A DNA stretch of 6,341 nt, from NCBI GenBank assembly GCA_023410975.1, contig JAEYPG010000612.1:1-6341 (forward strand). The letters are read 5' to 3'. Every line of letters starts with the position of its first letter. The stretch's first letter is position 1. A program made the translations under genes and the position numbers. This document shows positions 1 through 6,181 of this stretch, piece after piece. The stretch is from Pseudomonadota bacterium (GTDB lineage: Bacteria; Pseudomonadota; Gammaproteobacteria; Burkholderiales; Burkholderiaceae_C). The notes under the pieces are model-generated. The model saw nothing but the letters and a program-made list of their open reading frames with translations. It was not told the DNA's origin and did no database searches.

Positions 1-8
1 GGATAGGA

Positions 9-30
9 CCTGTGCAGACGTCTGCACAGG
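9..30. repeat. Perfect 22-bp palindrome containing GCAGACGTCTGC (copy 1)
   Basis: The two halves CCTGTGCAGAC and GTCTGCACAGG are exact reverse complements with no spacer. The 12-bp core (14-25 bounded as GCAGACGTCTGC) recurs exactly at 1967-1978 and 4122-4133. This is the longest copy and the only one outside a gene, downstream of the 139-residue protein. An even-length, spacerless, two-fold symmetric site is what a dimeric DNA-binding protein would bind. As RNA it would fold poorly because there is no loop. Confidence 0.85.
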
Positions 31-44
31 CCTGGAAGAAGAAG

Positions 45-63
45 GGCGCGGCCGGGCCGCGCC
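45..63 (-). terminator. GC-rich hairpin downstream of the last gene, possible weak terminator
   Basis: A perfect 8-bp inverted repeat GGCGCGGC / GCCGCGCC with a 3-base loop. On the minus strand it is followed by CTTCTTCTTCC, pyrimidine-rich but without an uninterrupted T-run. It lies 31 bases after the stop codon at 94. A second short hairpin (66-81) lies between it and the gene. Position and stem favour a transcription terminator or mRNA 3' end, but the poor T-tract makes efficiency doubtful. Confidence 0.45.
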
Positions 64-65
64 AA

Positions 66-81
66 GGCCGCCGAAGCGGCT
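66..81 (-). repeat. Short hairpin with TTCG loop after the last gene
   Basis: On the minus strand AGCCGC-TTCG-GCGGCC forms a 5-bp stem plus one G-T pair around a TTCG tetraloop, 12 bases after the stop codon at 94. It is not followed by a T-run. It shares the CCGCTTCGGCGG core with the stronger hairpin between protease and capsid (1834-1853). Confidence 0.5.
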
Positions 82-93
82 GGAGACAACCGA

Positions 94-513
94 TCAGGCG
101 GCCGGTTGAGCGTCGCTGGCGGCCACGGACTGTCCGGCGGAGTCCGCACCGGGCTGGGCATCGGCATCAGCCTGTGTACTGGGCTCGGCGTTCGCATCGG
201 GCTGGCCGCCCTCACCTGCGTCTTCACGCCGCGCCACGCGCTTGGCCGGCGCCTTGCGCCTTGACTCGGGCGCGGACGGCGCCGGATCGCCCGAACCGCC
301 GGATGCATCGCCGTCGGCGATGACCTCAGGAACGTAGCGCACCACGCTGCCACCGGCCCGCAGCGCGTAGGTCACCGCAGCATTGTTGGAGTCCAACTCG
401 CCGGCGTGCGCATCGATGACATCGGCGGTGGTCTCGATGACTTGGCCGGCCTTGACGCCCAATGGCAGGCAGTCCACGAGCACGCGAGCGCGGATAACTT
501 CAGTCGTTGCCAT
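94..513 (-). CDS. Small phage protein of unknown function, downstream of the major capsid gene
   Basis: A 139-residue protein whose function I do not recognise. Residues 1-66 look like a small compact beta-rich domain (alternating hydrophobics in RARVLVD, GVKAGQVIETTADVI and AVTYALRAGGSVVRY). Residues 67-139 are low-complexity: Gly/Pro/Ser, then a basic patch at 85-96 (RRKAPAKRVARR), then a long Ala/Asp/Gln/Pro acidic stretch, probably disordered. There is one Cys (15) and no signal peptide or membrane segment. The ATG start is supported by a GGAG at 521-524 with 7-base spacing, and the gene begins 16 bases after the capsid stop. Small proteins directly after the capsid gene in HK97-type phages are often capsid-associated or head-completion factors. 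That role is inferred from position only. The N-terminal pattern (short beta strands around a Gly turn) loosely recalls small SH3-like phage domains, but I cannot assign a family. The reading frame is solid; the function is unknown. Confidence 0.8.
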   Translation of the reverse strand: MATTEVIRARVLVDCLPLGVKAGQVIETTADVIDAHAGELDSNNAAVTYALRAGGSVVRYVPEVIADGDASGGSGDPAPSAPESRRKAPAKRVARREDAGEGGQPDANAEPSTQADADAQPGADSAGQSVAASDAQPAA

Positions 514-529
514 GTGTGCTCTCCGGCGA

Positions 530-1810
530 TCAGCTGGCCGAGTTCTGGTAGTACTTCACCGCGCCGCCGGCGTCGACGAGGTTGCCACCCTGGCGGTTGA
601 AGGCGATGAAGCCGACCTGGCCGTTCACCGTGAAGGCGCTGTCGGTCATGCGGAAGATGGTCAGATCCATTACGCGGCGGTGGATGTACTTCTTGAACGC
701 ACCGAACAGGATGGACTTGGCATTGGCTGCCATGGTCGGCATGTCCTGGTTGATGACGATGGGACGCCCCAGCAGCGAGTCTGGTGCGCCGCCGGGATTG
801 CCGGCCTCATAGCCGGGCACGAAGATCGGACGGCCGTTGCCATCCTTGATCTTGCGAACGGACTTGAGCGTGTTGTCGTGGAACATCCAACCCACGCCCG
901 GCATTCCACGGTAGATGGGATCGACGCTGTGCTCGGTGTCCACCAGGTCGTCATACCCCACGCTAGTGGCCGAGCCAGTGGCGCCGGCCTTGCCCAGCAC
1001 GGCAGCGGTGACGATGCCGCGCGGCTGATTGATGCCGGTGCCGATGGTGAGGTGCTTGCTGCCGATGCGGCCCAGGCGCATGGCCAGCAGGTCGTTGATG
1101 TAGCCCTCGATGTCGATGAAGGCGTCCTGGATCAGCTCCCAAGGCAACGCGATGACCTTGGAGCTGTAGCGGTACACGTCCATGGACGTGTTGCCGAAGC
1201 TGGTACCACCGGCGTTGGCGCCCTGGTTCTGCCCGACGATCTCGCCCTCTTCCTGGGTGGCGTCCGCCGTCGGGAAGTTCATCTGGTTGCCGGTGGCGGT
1301 GCGGATGATGCTGACCGCACTGAAGATCGCGCCATAGGCGCGCTGGGCGCTTTCGAGCTGGGTGTAGTACTCGGGCGAGGTGGTGTAGCCGCCCTCCGCG
1401 GGCACCGTCGTGGATTGCGCGTTGCGTACGGCCATCGGGTTCATGGCCGCGCGGATATCGTCGTTCTGGCGCGCCTGCATGGCGCGGCGCTGATCGTCCG
1501 TCAGCGCCGACAGGCCGCCGAGCAGGTAGTTGCGCAACGCGGCGTTACCTTCACGGTTCTCCTGGCGACTGGGGTCCACCGTGTGACGCTGCTGGAGATC
1601 GGCCTGGCTCTGCTCGCCGGCGAGTTGAGCCAGGCGGCCTTCACGTGCGATCTCCGCATCGATCGCCTCGATCTCGTTGAGGATGGCGTCGAGCTGGTCG
1701 GCCTCGGCCTTGGGCATGCGCTGGTCGGCCGGGTATTTGGCGTTGAGCGTGGCGGCCTCCTGGGCCTTGGCGTTGCGGCGCTCGCGCAGTTGCTGGAGCT
1801 TGGTGCTCAT
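530..1810 (-). CDS. Major capsid protein, HK97 gp5-like fold, with N-terminal delta domain
   Basis: A 426-residue precursor of the main head shell protein. Residues about 1-75 are charged and helical (coiled-coil-like, LQQLRERRNAKAQEAATLNAK and onward), as expected for the delta domain that acts as an internal scaffold and is cut off by the head protease. A flexible stretch (about 76-135) leads to the mature shell domain starting near TTVPAEGGYTTSPEYYTQL, a typical HK97-family entry. The E-loop region is about 176-209; the A/P-domain follows with the family-like segments MRLGRIGSKHLTIGTG, GWMFHDNTLKSVRKIKDGNGRPIF, LLGRPIVINQDMP, ILFGAFKKYIHRR and the C-terminal VGFIAFNRQGGNLVDAGGAVKYY. The ATG at 1810 is chosen because the delta domain begins there and AAGG (1818-1821) sits 7 bases upstream; the frame stays open further upstream only as a shadow of the protease gene. 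The E-loop contains no lysine, so HK97-style covalent cross-linking through that loop is unlikely. The exact cleavage site is not visible, but residues about 125-138 are the probable zone. Confidence 0.96.
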   Translation of the reverse strand: MSTKLQQLRERRNAKAQEAATLNAKYPADQRMPKAEADQLDAILNEIEAIDAEIAREGRLAQLAGEQSQADLQQRHTVDPSRQENREGNAALRNYLLGGLSALTDDQRRAMQARQNDDIRAAMNPMAVRNAQSTTVPAEGGYTTSPEYYTQLESAQRAYGAIFSAVSIIRTATGNQMNFPTADATQEEGEIVGQNQGANAGGTSFGNTSMDVYRYSSKVIALPWELIQDAFIDIEGYINDLLAMRLGRIGSKHLTIGTGINQPRGIVTAAVLGKAGATGSATSVGYDDLVDTEHSVDPIYRGMPGVGWMFHDNTLKSVRKIKDGNGRPIFVPGYEAGNPGGAPDSLLGRPIVINQDMPTMAANAKSILFGAFKKYIHRRVMDLTIFRMTDSAFTVNGQVGFIAFNRQGGNLVDAGGAVKYYQNSAS

Positions 1811-1825
1811 GGTCTTCCCTTCTGG

Positions 1826-1853
1826 AAAAGAAAAGGCCCGCCGAAGCGGGCCT
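1826..1853 (-). terminator. Intrinsic terminator-like hairpin between protease and capsid genes
   Basis: On the minus strand a perfect 8-bp stem AGGCCCGC / GCGGGCCT (1853-1846 with 1841-1834) closes a TTCG tetraloop and is followed by TTTTCTTTT (1834-1826, sharing the last stem base). This is the form of a Rho-independent terminator in the direction of transcription. It lies in the 62-base gap between the protease stop (1873) and the capsid start (1810). The T-run is interrupted by one C, so termination may be partial. It could instead be an RNA processing or stability element at the 5' end of capsid mRNA. Confidence 0.7.
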
Positions 1854-1872
1854 GGAATCGGTGCGCGAGGCG

Positions 1873-2646
1873 CTACCTGGTGGCGTTGAGCGCCTGCAGG
1901 CGCATGCGCTGCGCCTGGCGGGCTCGGTGGTCGGCCGAGGCCGCAGGCGGCTCCGGCGGGGTGGGTGCAGACGTCTGCATTCGTGGCGCCCGGGCGTAGG
2001 CCTTCAGGTTCCACGCGGAGGCCTGCGCGGAGGCCTTGGCCCCGGACTCCGCGAGGGAATGCACAAAGCCCGCATCCAGCGCCTCTTGGGCCGTGAACCA
2101 GGTCTCCGCCTTGACCCAATCGGTGATCTGCTGCCGGTCCCCGCCCGTGAAGCGCTCGTAGGTGTCGATGATGGTGGTGTCCACCTTGTCCAGCAGCGCG
2201 GCCACGGCGCGCATGTCGTCGGCGTTGCCGAAGCCGATGGTCCACGCCTGGTGGATCATGTACATGGCACCCGGGTTGGCCACGACCTCGTCGCACGCAC
2301 AGGAGATGTCGGTGCCAGCACTGGCACACAGGCCGTCGATGTGGCCGATGACCCGGGCCTTGTGCTCGCGCAAGGCCTGAGACATGGCCTGTGCCGCGAA
2401 CACGTCGCCGCCCGGCGTGTTGATGCGCAGGCGGATGGTGCTCACGTCGAGGGCGGCAATAGCCGGTACGAAGTCCTGCGGGCAGACACCACCCCACCAT
2501 TCGGCCGTCGCGCGGTCGCCGACGATGGGGTCATAGAGGTAGACCGTGGCCTCGTCGGCGCCATCGGCGCGCGCGATGCGCGCTTCCACCGGCTTGAACG
2601 GCTGGCGGTTGTCAGCCAGCAGCCGAAGCAGTTGATTTCGACGCAT
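1873..2646 (-). CDS. Head maturation protease, ClpP-like (peptidase S14 family)
   Basis: A 257-residue serine protease predicted to act inside the prohead, where it removes the capsid delta domain before DNA packaging. The ClpP-fold core spans about 33-200. Visible motifs are RINTPGGDVFAAQAM (74-88; oxyanion-hole glycines), DGLCASAGTDI (104-114) with nucleophile Ser109, and MYMIHQAW with catalytic His132. By alignment to ClpP around ETWFTAQEALDAGF (181-194), the position of the third catalytic residue (Asp in ClpP) appears to be Glu181. That alignment is by eye. Residues about 203-257 form an Ala/Pro-rich then basic tail, probably disordered. The ATG at 2646 is supported by AGGAG (2653-2657) at 6-base spacing. 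The gene overlaps the portal gene by 35 bases, implying translational coupling. The palindrome GCAGACGTCTGC falls within the tail (codons for MQTSA, 223-227). The placement between portal and major capsid is classical for HK97-like modules. Confidence 0.95.
   Translation of the reverse strand: MRRNQLLRLLADNRQPFKPVEARIARADGADEATVYLYDPIVGDRATAEWWGGVCPQDFVPAIAALDVSTIRLRINTPGGDVFAAQAMSQALREHKARVIGHIDGLCASAGTDISCACDEVVANPGAMYMIHQAWTIGFGNADDMRAVAALLDKVDTTIIDTYERFTGGDRQQITDWVKAETWFTAQEALDAGFVHSLAESGAKASAQASAWNLKAYARAPRMQTSAPTPPEPPAASADHRARQAQRMRLQALNATR
1966..1979. repeat. Palindrome TGCAGACGTCTGCA (copy 2, inside protease gene)
   Basis: A perfect 14-bp palindrome with the same 12-bp core as 14-25 and 4122-4133. 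It lies in the codons for MQTSA in the disordered tail of the head protease, where protein sequence is under little constraint. Confidence 0.85.
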
Positions 2647-3919
2647 CCCGCGCTCCTGTGTTGAGTGTGTCGCCACCCTCGATGGGCGGCATGTTTTCGA
2701 GTCGGCGCGCTTCGTTGGGCACCATCCAGCCCGGCTCGCCGGCGCGGCCGATGGCGATGCGGAAGGCCTCGAAGCGGGTCTTGAGGTCAGCGCGTTCCAG
2801 GGCGGCCACCAGGTGCTCGACGAAGTAGTCGCGCCGGCCCGGCCACAGCTTGCGGTTGAACTCCTGCGCGATCTGCGTGAGATGCCGCTGCAGTGAGTAG
2901 CGCACGAATGCCGTGCCCTGCTGCTCCACACCGCTGCCCCAGCTGGTGGTCTTCTCGGTGTGGTTCACCATCCAGGAGGGCACGCCGAAGATGCGGCAGA
3001 TCTCCTCAACGGTGAAGGCGCGGGTGGCCAGGACTTCCGCGTCCTTCGGGTTGATGGACAGTTGCGCCGGCTCCAGGCCGCCGGACAGGATGAGCGGCGA
3101 GCGGCTGCCCGCGAACTTGGCTACCAGCGAGGCCTGCAAGGCATCGAGAGCGTCCTGCTTGAGCGTGCCGGACGTCTTCAACGCGTAGTCGAAGGTGGCG
3201 CCACGGCTGAAGAACTTGGCGATGTAGCTCAGCCCCGCCAGCGCGATGCCCACGGCCTCGCGGGCGGCATAGGTGATCGGGCTGGGGCTTGTGAGGCCGT
3301 CATAGCCCAGCGAGGTGAGCTGGATCATGTCGGCCGAGTGCAGCACCCGAACGCGCCCGTCTTCGTCCACCACGCGGTACAGCTTGCGCCCGTCCTCCCG
3401 GAACGGCGTGACGCGCGTGCTGTGGTGCGGCTTCCAGCCAATGATGCGGTTGCTGTAGAAGCTGGGCCGCAGCAGCTCGGCGTAGCCGTCGCCCTCGAAG
3501 AACTTGCAGCTCAGCAGGTACGTCCAGGCGTCGATCGCGTTCCACTCCTCACACGGCTGCTCGTTGAACAAGACCGTGTAGTCGTGGTCCGACTGGCGGG
3601 ATGCACCGCCGTCGCGCCTGTAAACGTGCAGCGGCAGTGAGCCAATGGCCCCCGCCACCAAGCCCACGCAGGCGTACACGGTAGCGACGCGCAGGGCCGT
3701 CTCGCGTGTGACGGCCTGGCCGGCCTCCGACTCGCGCATGGCCCCCAGCAGTTCGGCCAAGCGCTCCGGCGTGATGCCAGTGGTAGAGCCGTTTCCGCCA
3801 CCAGCCACGGCCGCCTGCAGGCCCGCGCGCTCCACGCCGCCCTCGCGCGTGGCAAGCCACGAGCCGAGGACACGCGAGTCGTGCCGGCGGGCGGTCAGGT
3901 TGAAGGTTGTGGTTTTCAC
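2612..3919 (-). CDS. Portal protein, HK97 family
   Basis: A 435-residue protein expected to form the dodecameric ring at one head vertex through which DNA enters and leaves. Family-typical segments in order: TALRVATVYACVGLVAGAIGSLPLHVY (74-100), the wing and stem entry AWTYLLSCKFFEGDGYAELLR (131-151), SADMIQLTSLGYDGLTSPSPITYAA (195-219), and the conserved C-terminal clip/crown block FTVEEICRIFGVPSWMV (302-318) followed by SWGSGVEQQGTAFVRYSLQRHLTQIAQEFNRKLWP (326-360). The length is within the usual range for the family. The start is a GTG whose first bases overlap the large-terminase stop (GTGA, 3919-3916). I see no Shine-Dalgarno before it, so translation is probably coupled to the upstream gene. 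The next internal ATG (Met61) would leave a somewhat short N-terminus but keep all conserved parts, so the start is less certain than the gene. Confidence 0.96.
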   Translation of the reverse strand: MKTTTFNLTARRHDSRVLGSWLATREGGVERAGLQAAVAGGGNGSTTGITPERLAELLGAMRESEAGQAVTRETALRVATVYACVGLVAGAIGSLPLHVYRRDGGASRQSDHDYTVLFNEQPCEEWNAIDAWTYLLSCKFFEGDGYAELLRPSFYSNRIIGWKPHHSTRVTPFREDGRKLYRVVDEDGRVRVLHSADMIQLTSLGYDGLTSPSPITYAAREAVGIALAGLSYIAKFFSRGATFDYALKTSGTLKQDALDALQASLVAKFAGSRSPLILSGGLEPAQLSINPKDAEVLATRAFTVEEICRIFGVPSWMVNHTEKTTSWGSGVEQQGTAFVRYSLQRHLTQIAQEFNRKLWPGRRDYFVEHLVAALERADLKTRFEAFRIAIGRAGEPGWMVPNEARRLENMPPIEGGDTLNTGARDASKSTASAAG

Positions 3920-5619
3920 AGGTTCAGCAGGGTGATTGCGGGGATGGGGTCCCCAGGCTCCACAGCGACCGCCCGGCTCAGCGCCATGACGGTAGCGACG
4001 ATGCCGTCGATGCGGCCGTTGGCCCGGCTTTTCTTCTTGTCCGGGCGGAAGTTGTCGTTGCTGTCGAAGAGCAGCGCGACGTTACTCGCGCAGTAGCGCA
4101 GCACGGGGTTGCCGCCGTGGTGCAGACGTCTGCTGTAGACCAACTGCTCCAACTTCTTGGAGCCTGGGTACATGCCGCCGGTGTTCTGCGGCACCTCGAC
4201 CAGCGGGACATCCTTGTCCATCAGGTCGTTGGCCAGCTGCAGCGCGTTCCAGCGATCGAAACCCAGCTCCACCAGGTCGTAGTCCTGGCAAGCCTGCAGG
4301 ACCTGCTGCTTGACCGGCTCGTAGTCGGTCACGTCGCCTGGGGTTCCCACCAACCAGCCGGCCTGCTGCCAAGCTCGGTAATTGGCGGCATCGTCTTTCT
4401 CTTGCGTTTCGATCTTGGCCTGGGGACACCAAAACCACACGAGGACGTACCACTCGCCACCATCTTCATCGGGCGGGAACACCAGCGACAAGGCGACAAG
4501 GTCGCGGGTGGACGCGAGGTCAAGGCCGCCGTAGCAACGCCGGCCCTTGAGCATCTCCAGGTCGAACTTCTTGCCGCCCTTATCCCAGACCGTGATGTCA
4601 AACCACGAGTCGGCGCCGCTGCCCCAGACGTTCAAGTCCTTCGTCAAGAAGTTGGCCAGCGCGCTGGGCAAGGCCGCTGCCTTGCGCGCCATGCCGCGCA
4701 TGTAGTCCAGCGTCTTCGAGCGGCCCAGGCCCGGGTTGGCCTTGATCCAGTTGCGCTCGTCGAGCGGATCGTCGCCGTCGTCCAGCGTGTAGACGTAGCC
4801 GAAGATGCTGTCGTCCTGGCGCTTGCCCTCCAGCACGCTGATGAGGTACTTGCGCACCTCGGTGCAGATGCCGTCCAGCACATAGCCGGCCGTGGTGATC
4901 GCGGAGAGCAGCGGATCGCGCCGCGCGCCCAGGGCCGTCTCCATCACGTCCCACACGTCGCGAGTCTTCTGCGCGTGCAGCTCGTCGAAGAGGATCGCCG
5001 ATGGGTTCAGGCCATCGAGGTTGTCGGCGTTGGCCGGCAGCGGCATGAAGACCGAGCTGCCCGCTTCGATCTTCTCCTGGTTGAGGCCGTTGAAGATCCG
5101 GAACGACCGGGCCACCCCAGGCGAGCGGCGGACCCAGCGCTTGACGTTGTCGAAGGCCGGCTTGAACACGGTCATCGCTTGCGCGCGGGTCGTGGCCACG
5201 GCGTAGACCTCGGCACCGACTTCGCCGGAAAAGCCAAGCAGGTACACGCCCTGCGGCGCCTTCCAGGTGCTCTTGCCGTTCTTGCGCGCGACCTCCTCGT
5301 AGCCGCGGCGAAAGCGCCGCGAGCCGTCAGCCTGCAGCCGCCACCCGTAGAGCACCGCGGTCCAGAACTTCTGCCACGGGTCCAGCAGGATCGGCCTGCC
5401 GGCCAGCGGTCCTTTGATGTGCACGAAGAACTTCTCGATGAACGAGATGACGTGCCAGGCGTGCTCCGGGCTGAACAGCAGCCCGCGCGCGGCGCCGGCG
5501 CGCAGGTCCTCGTAGTGCCGCTTCACCGCCAGGTAGACATACCGGCCGGTGACGATCTCGCCGCGCAGGACCGGCAGGCCGTAGGTTTCATCCCACTCGT
5601 GCAGGGCGGCGGGCGTCAG
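3916..5619 (-). CDS. Terminase large subunit (packaging ATPase and nuclease)
   Basis: This protein is the DNA-packaging motor: it cuts concatemeric phage DNA and pumps it through the portal. The frame is open from an ATG at 5757 (613 residues). I place the start at the CTG at 5619-5617, giving 567 residues, because the family's usual N-terminus begins close to WDETYGLPVLRGEI, and the longer version would overlap the small-terminase gene by 142 bases with an atypical basic leader. Numbering from 5757: Walker A-like EVARKNGKST (155-164), Walker B AILFDELH with D258/E259, coupling motif TTAG (288-291), then a nuclease domain with acidic residues in GGLDLAST (D413), LGFDRW (D501) and GRIDGIVATVMAL (D584). 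All expected catalytic motifs look intact. The non-ATG start would give a CTGA overlap with the small-subunit stop, mirroring the GTGA overlap with the portal gene. A GTG at 5526 is another possible start but would lose GEIVTGRYVYLA. Function certain; start uncertain. Confidence 0.95.
   Translation of the reverse strand: MTPAALHEWDETYGLPVLRGEIVTGRYVYLAVKRHYEDLRAGAARGLLFSPEHAWHVISFIEKFFVHIKGPLAGRPILLDPWQKFWTAVLYGWRLQADGSRRFRRGYEEVARKNGKSTWKAPQGVYLLGFSGEVGAEVYAVATTRAQAMTVFKPAFDNVKRWVRRSPGVARSFRIFNGLNQEKIEAGSSVFMPLPANADNLDGLNPSAILFDELHAQKTRDVWDVMETALGARRDPLLSAITTAGYVLDGICTEVRKYLISVLEGKRQDDSIFGYVYTLDDGDDPLDERNWIKANPGLGRSKTLDYMRGMARKAAALPSALANFLTKDLNVWGSGADSWFDITVWDKGGKKFDLEMLKGRRCYGGLDLASTRDLVALSLVFPPDEDGGEWYVLVWFWCPQAKIETQEKDDAANYRAWQQAGWLVGTPGDVTDYEPVKQQVLQACQDYDLVELGFDRWNALQLANDLMDKDVPLVEVPQNTGGMYPGSKKLEQLVYSRRLHHGGNPVLRYCASNVALLFDSNDNFRPDKKKSRANGRIDGIVATVMALSRAVAVEPGDPIPAITLLNL
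4122..4133. repeat. Palindrome GCAGACGTCTGC (copy 3, inside large-terminase gene)
   Basis: An exact 12-bp copy of the palindrome seen at 14-25 and 1967-1978. It is read here in a different codon phase (codons for SRRLH near residues 542-546 of the long frame), so the repeat is not explained by a shared peptide. All three copies also share the flanking GT on the plus-strand left side, extending identity to 14 bases (GTGCAGACGTCTGC). Confidence 0.85.
5616..5619 (-). promoter_or_regulatory. CTGA stop/start overlap between small and large terminase
   Basis: The small-terminase stop TGA (5618-5616) overlaps an in-frame CTG (5619-5617) of the large-terminase frame, giving CTGA. There is no clear Shine-Dalgarno upstream, so re-initiation by terminating ribosomes would be the mechanism. 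The alternative ATG at 5757 has a GGAG at 5766-5769 with 8-base spacing but implies a 142-base overlap. Confidence 0.4.
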
Positions 5620-6104
5620 TTCAGCGAGCTTGTGCTTGGTGAGCTGGTGACGTGGCCGCGCAGGTCGTCGAACAGATCGTCCTGGCCGGGCGGAGCTCCG
5701 GTGTCCTTGCGCACGCGGGCCAGCGATGGAATGGTCAAACACGCTTTCGGCAGCCATTGGCCCAACTCCATCTTCAGCCGCTTCTCATCGGCCGCCCAGG
5801 GCAGCTCAGTCACGTAGCCGTTTTGCGAGGTTCGGTATCGACCGTTGTCCTCGCACTTCTGCACGGCCTCTAACCAGGATGCATAGGTCTTGACGATGAC
5901 GACGATGCCGAGGCCAGCGGTCAGGTGCTCGATGCCAGCCTGCCGCAGCAAGCCGCACACGTGCTCGAAGAGCGCGACTTCGCGGTCGCTGAGGTCCGTG
6001 CACGGCGGCGGGTCAGGCGACTGGATGTCGCCCGCTTTGGACCCCGGTTTTGACGCCCCTTCGGGCATCGTGCCGACCGAGAACGGCGGGAGTTTTTGGC
6101 TCAT
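5616..6104 (-). CDS. Terminase small subunit, P27-like
   Basis: A 162-residue protein predicted to recognise the packaging site and load the large terminase. Residues 1-35 are Pro/Gly/Ser-rich and flexible. Residues about 37-132 match the helical layout of the P27-type small terminases: DLSDREVALFEHVCGLLRQAGI (first helices), GLGIVVIVKTYASWLEAVQKCEDNG (central helices with the typical W and trailing N-G turn), a loop, then DEKRLKMELGQWLPKACLTIPSLARVR, resembling the family's closing TPSxRxR motif. The tail contains acidic QDDLFDDL (141-148). The assignment rests on this pattern and on the position directly before the large terminase; the family is divergent, so I hold the label below certainty. 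The ATG at 6104 has only a weak GAGAAAG-like site upstream; Met13 (6068 region) has none better. The gene ends in the TGA at 5618-5616. Confidence 0.85.
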   Translation of the reverse strand: MSQKLPPFSVGTMPEGASKPGSKAGDIQSPDPPPCTDLSDREVALFEHVCGLLRQAGIEHLTAGLGIVVIVKTYASWLEAVQKCEDNGRYRTSQNGYVTELPWAADEKRLKMELGQWLPKACLTIPSLARVRKDTGAPPGQDDLFDDLRGHVTSSPSTSSLN

Positions 6105-6181
6105 AGAGCGGCTTTCTCAATCCGGGAGTGCGCGCGCGGCCCTGAGCGCCTCAGCGCCGTGTGGGGCCTCTATGCCGTTCA

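Noticed and set aside
383..1999. Long plus-strand open frame of 538 codons opposite the capsid gene
   Set aside because: It is antisense to the major capsid protein and the protease tail, shows no recognisable domain, and crosses two real genes and their intergenic hairpin.
1873..2040. A separate scaffold protein nested in the 3' end of the protease gene, as in lambda
   Set aside because: The protease tail after the catalytic domain is only about 55 residues and lacks an internal ATG with a ribosome site and a helical scaffold; the capsid delta region can fill this role.
1811..2500. Upstream extension of the capsid frame to 656 residues
   Set aside because: The extra 230 codons overlap the protease gene and have shadow-like Arg/Gly/His composition; the ATG at 1810 has a ribosome site and begins the expected delta domain.
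2647..2931. Upstream extension of the protease frame to 352 residues
   Set aside because: It lies within the portal coding region, is Arg/Ser-rich and shadow-like, and the ATG at 2646 has an excellent AGGAG.
2960..3640. Plus-strand open frame of 226 codons opposite the portal gene
   Set aside because: It is antisense to a clear HK97 portal protein and has no recognisable domain; a GC-rich shadow.
3907..5817. Long plus-strand open frame of 636 codons opposite the large terminase
   Set aside because: It is fully antisense to a gene with intact catalytic motifs; its composition (Val/Ala/Arg/Leu/Gln-rich, no recognisable domain) is what GC-rich third positions produce on the opposite strand.
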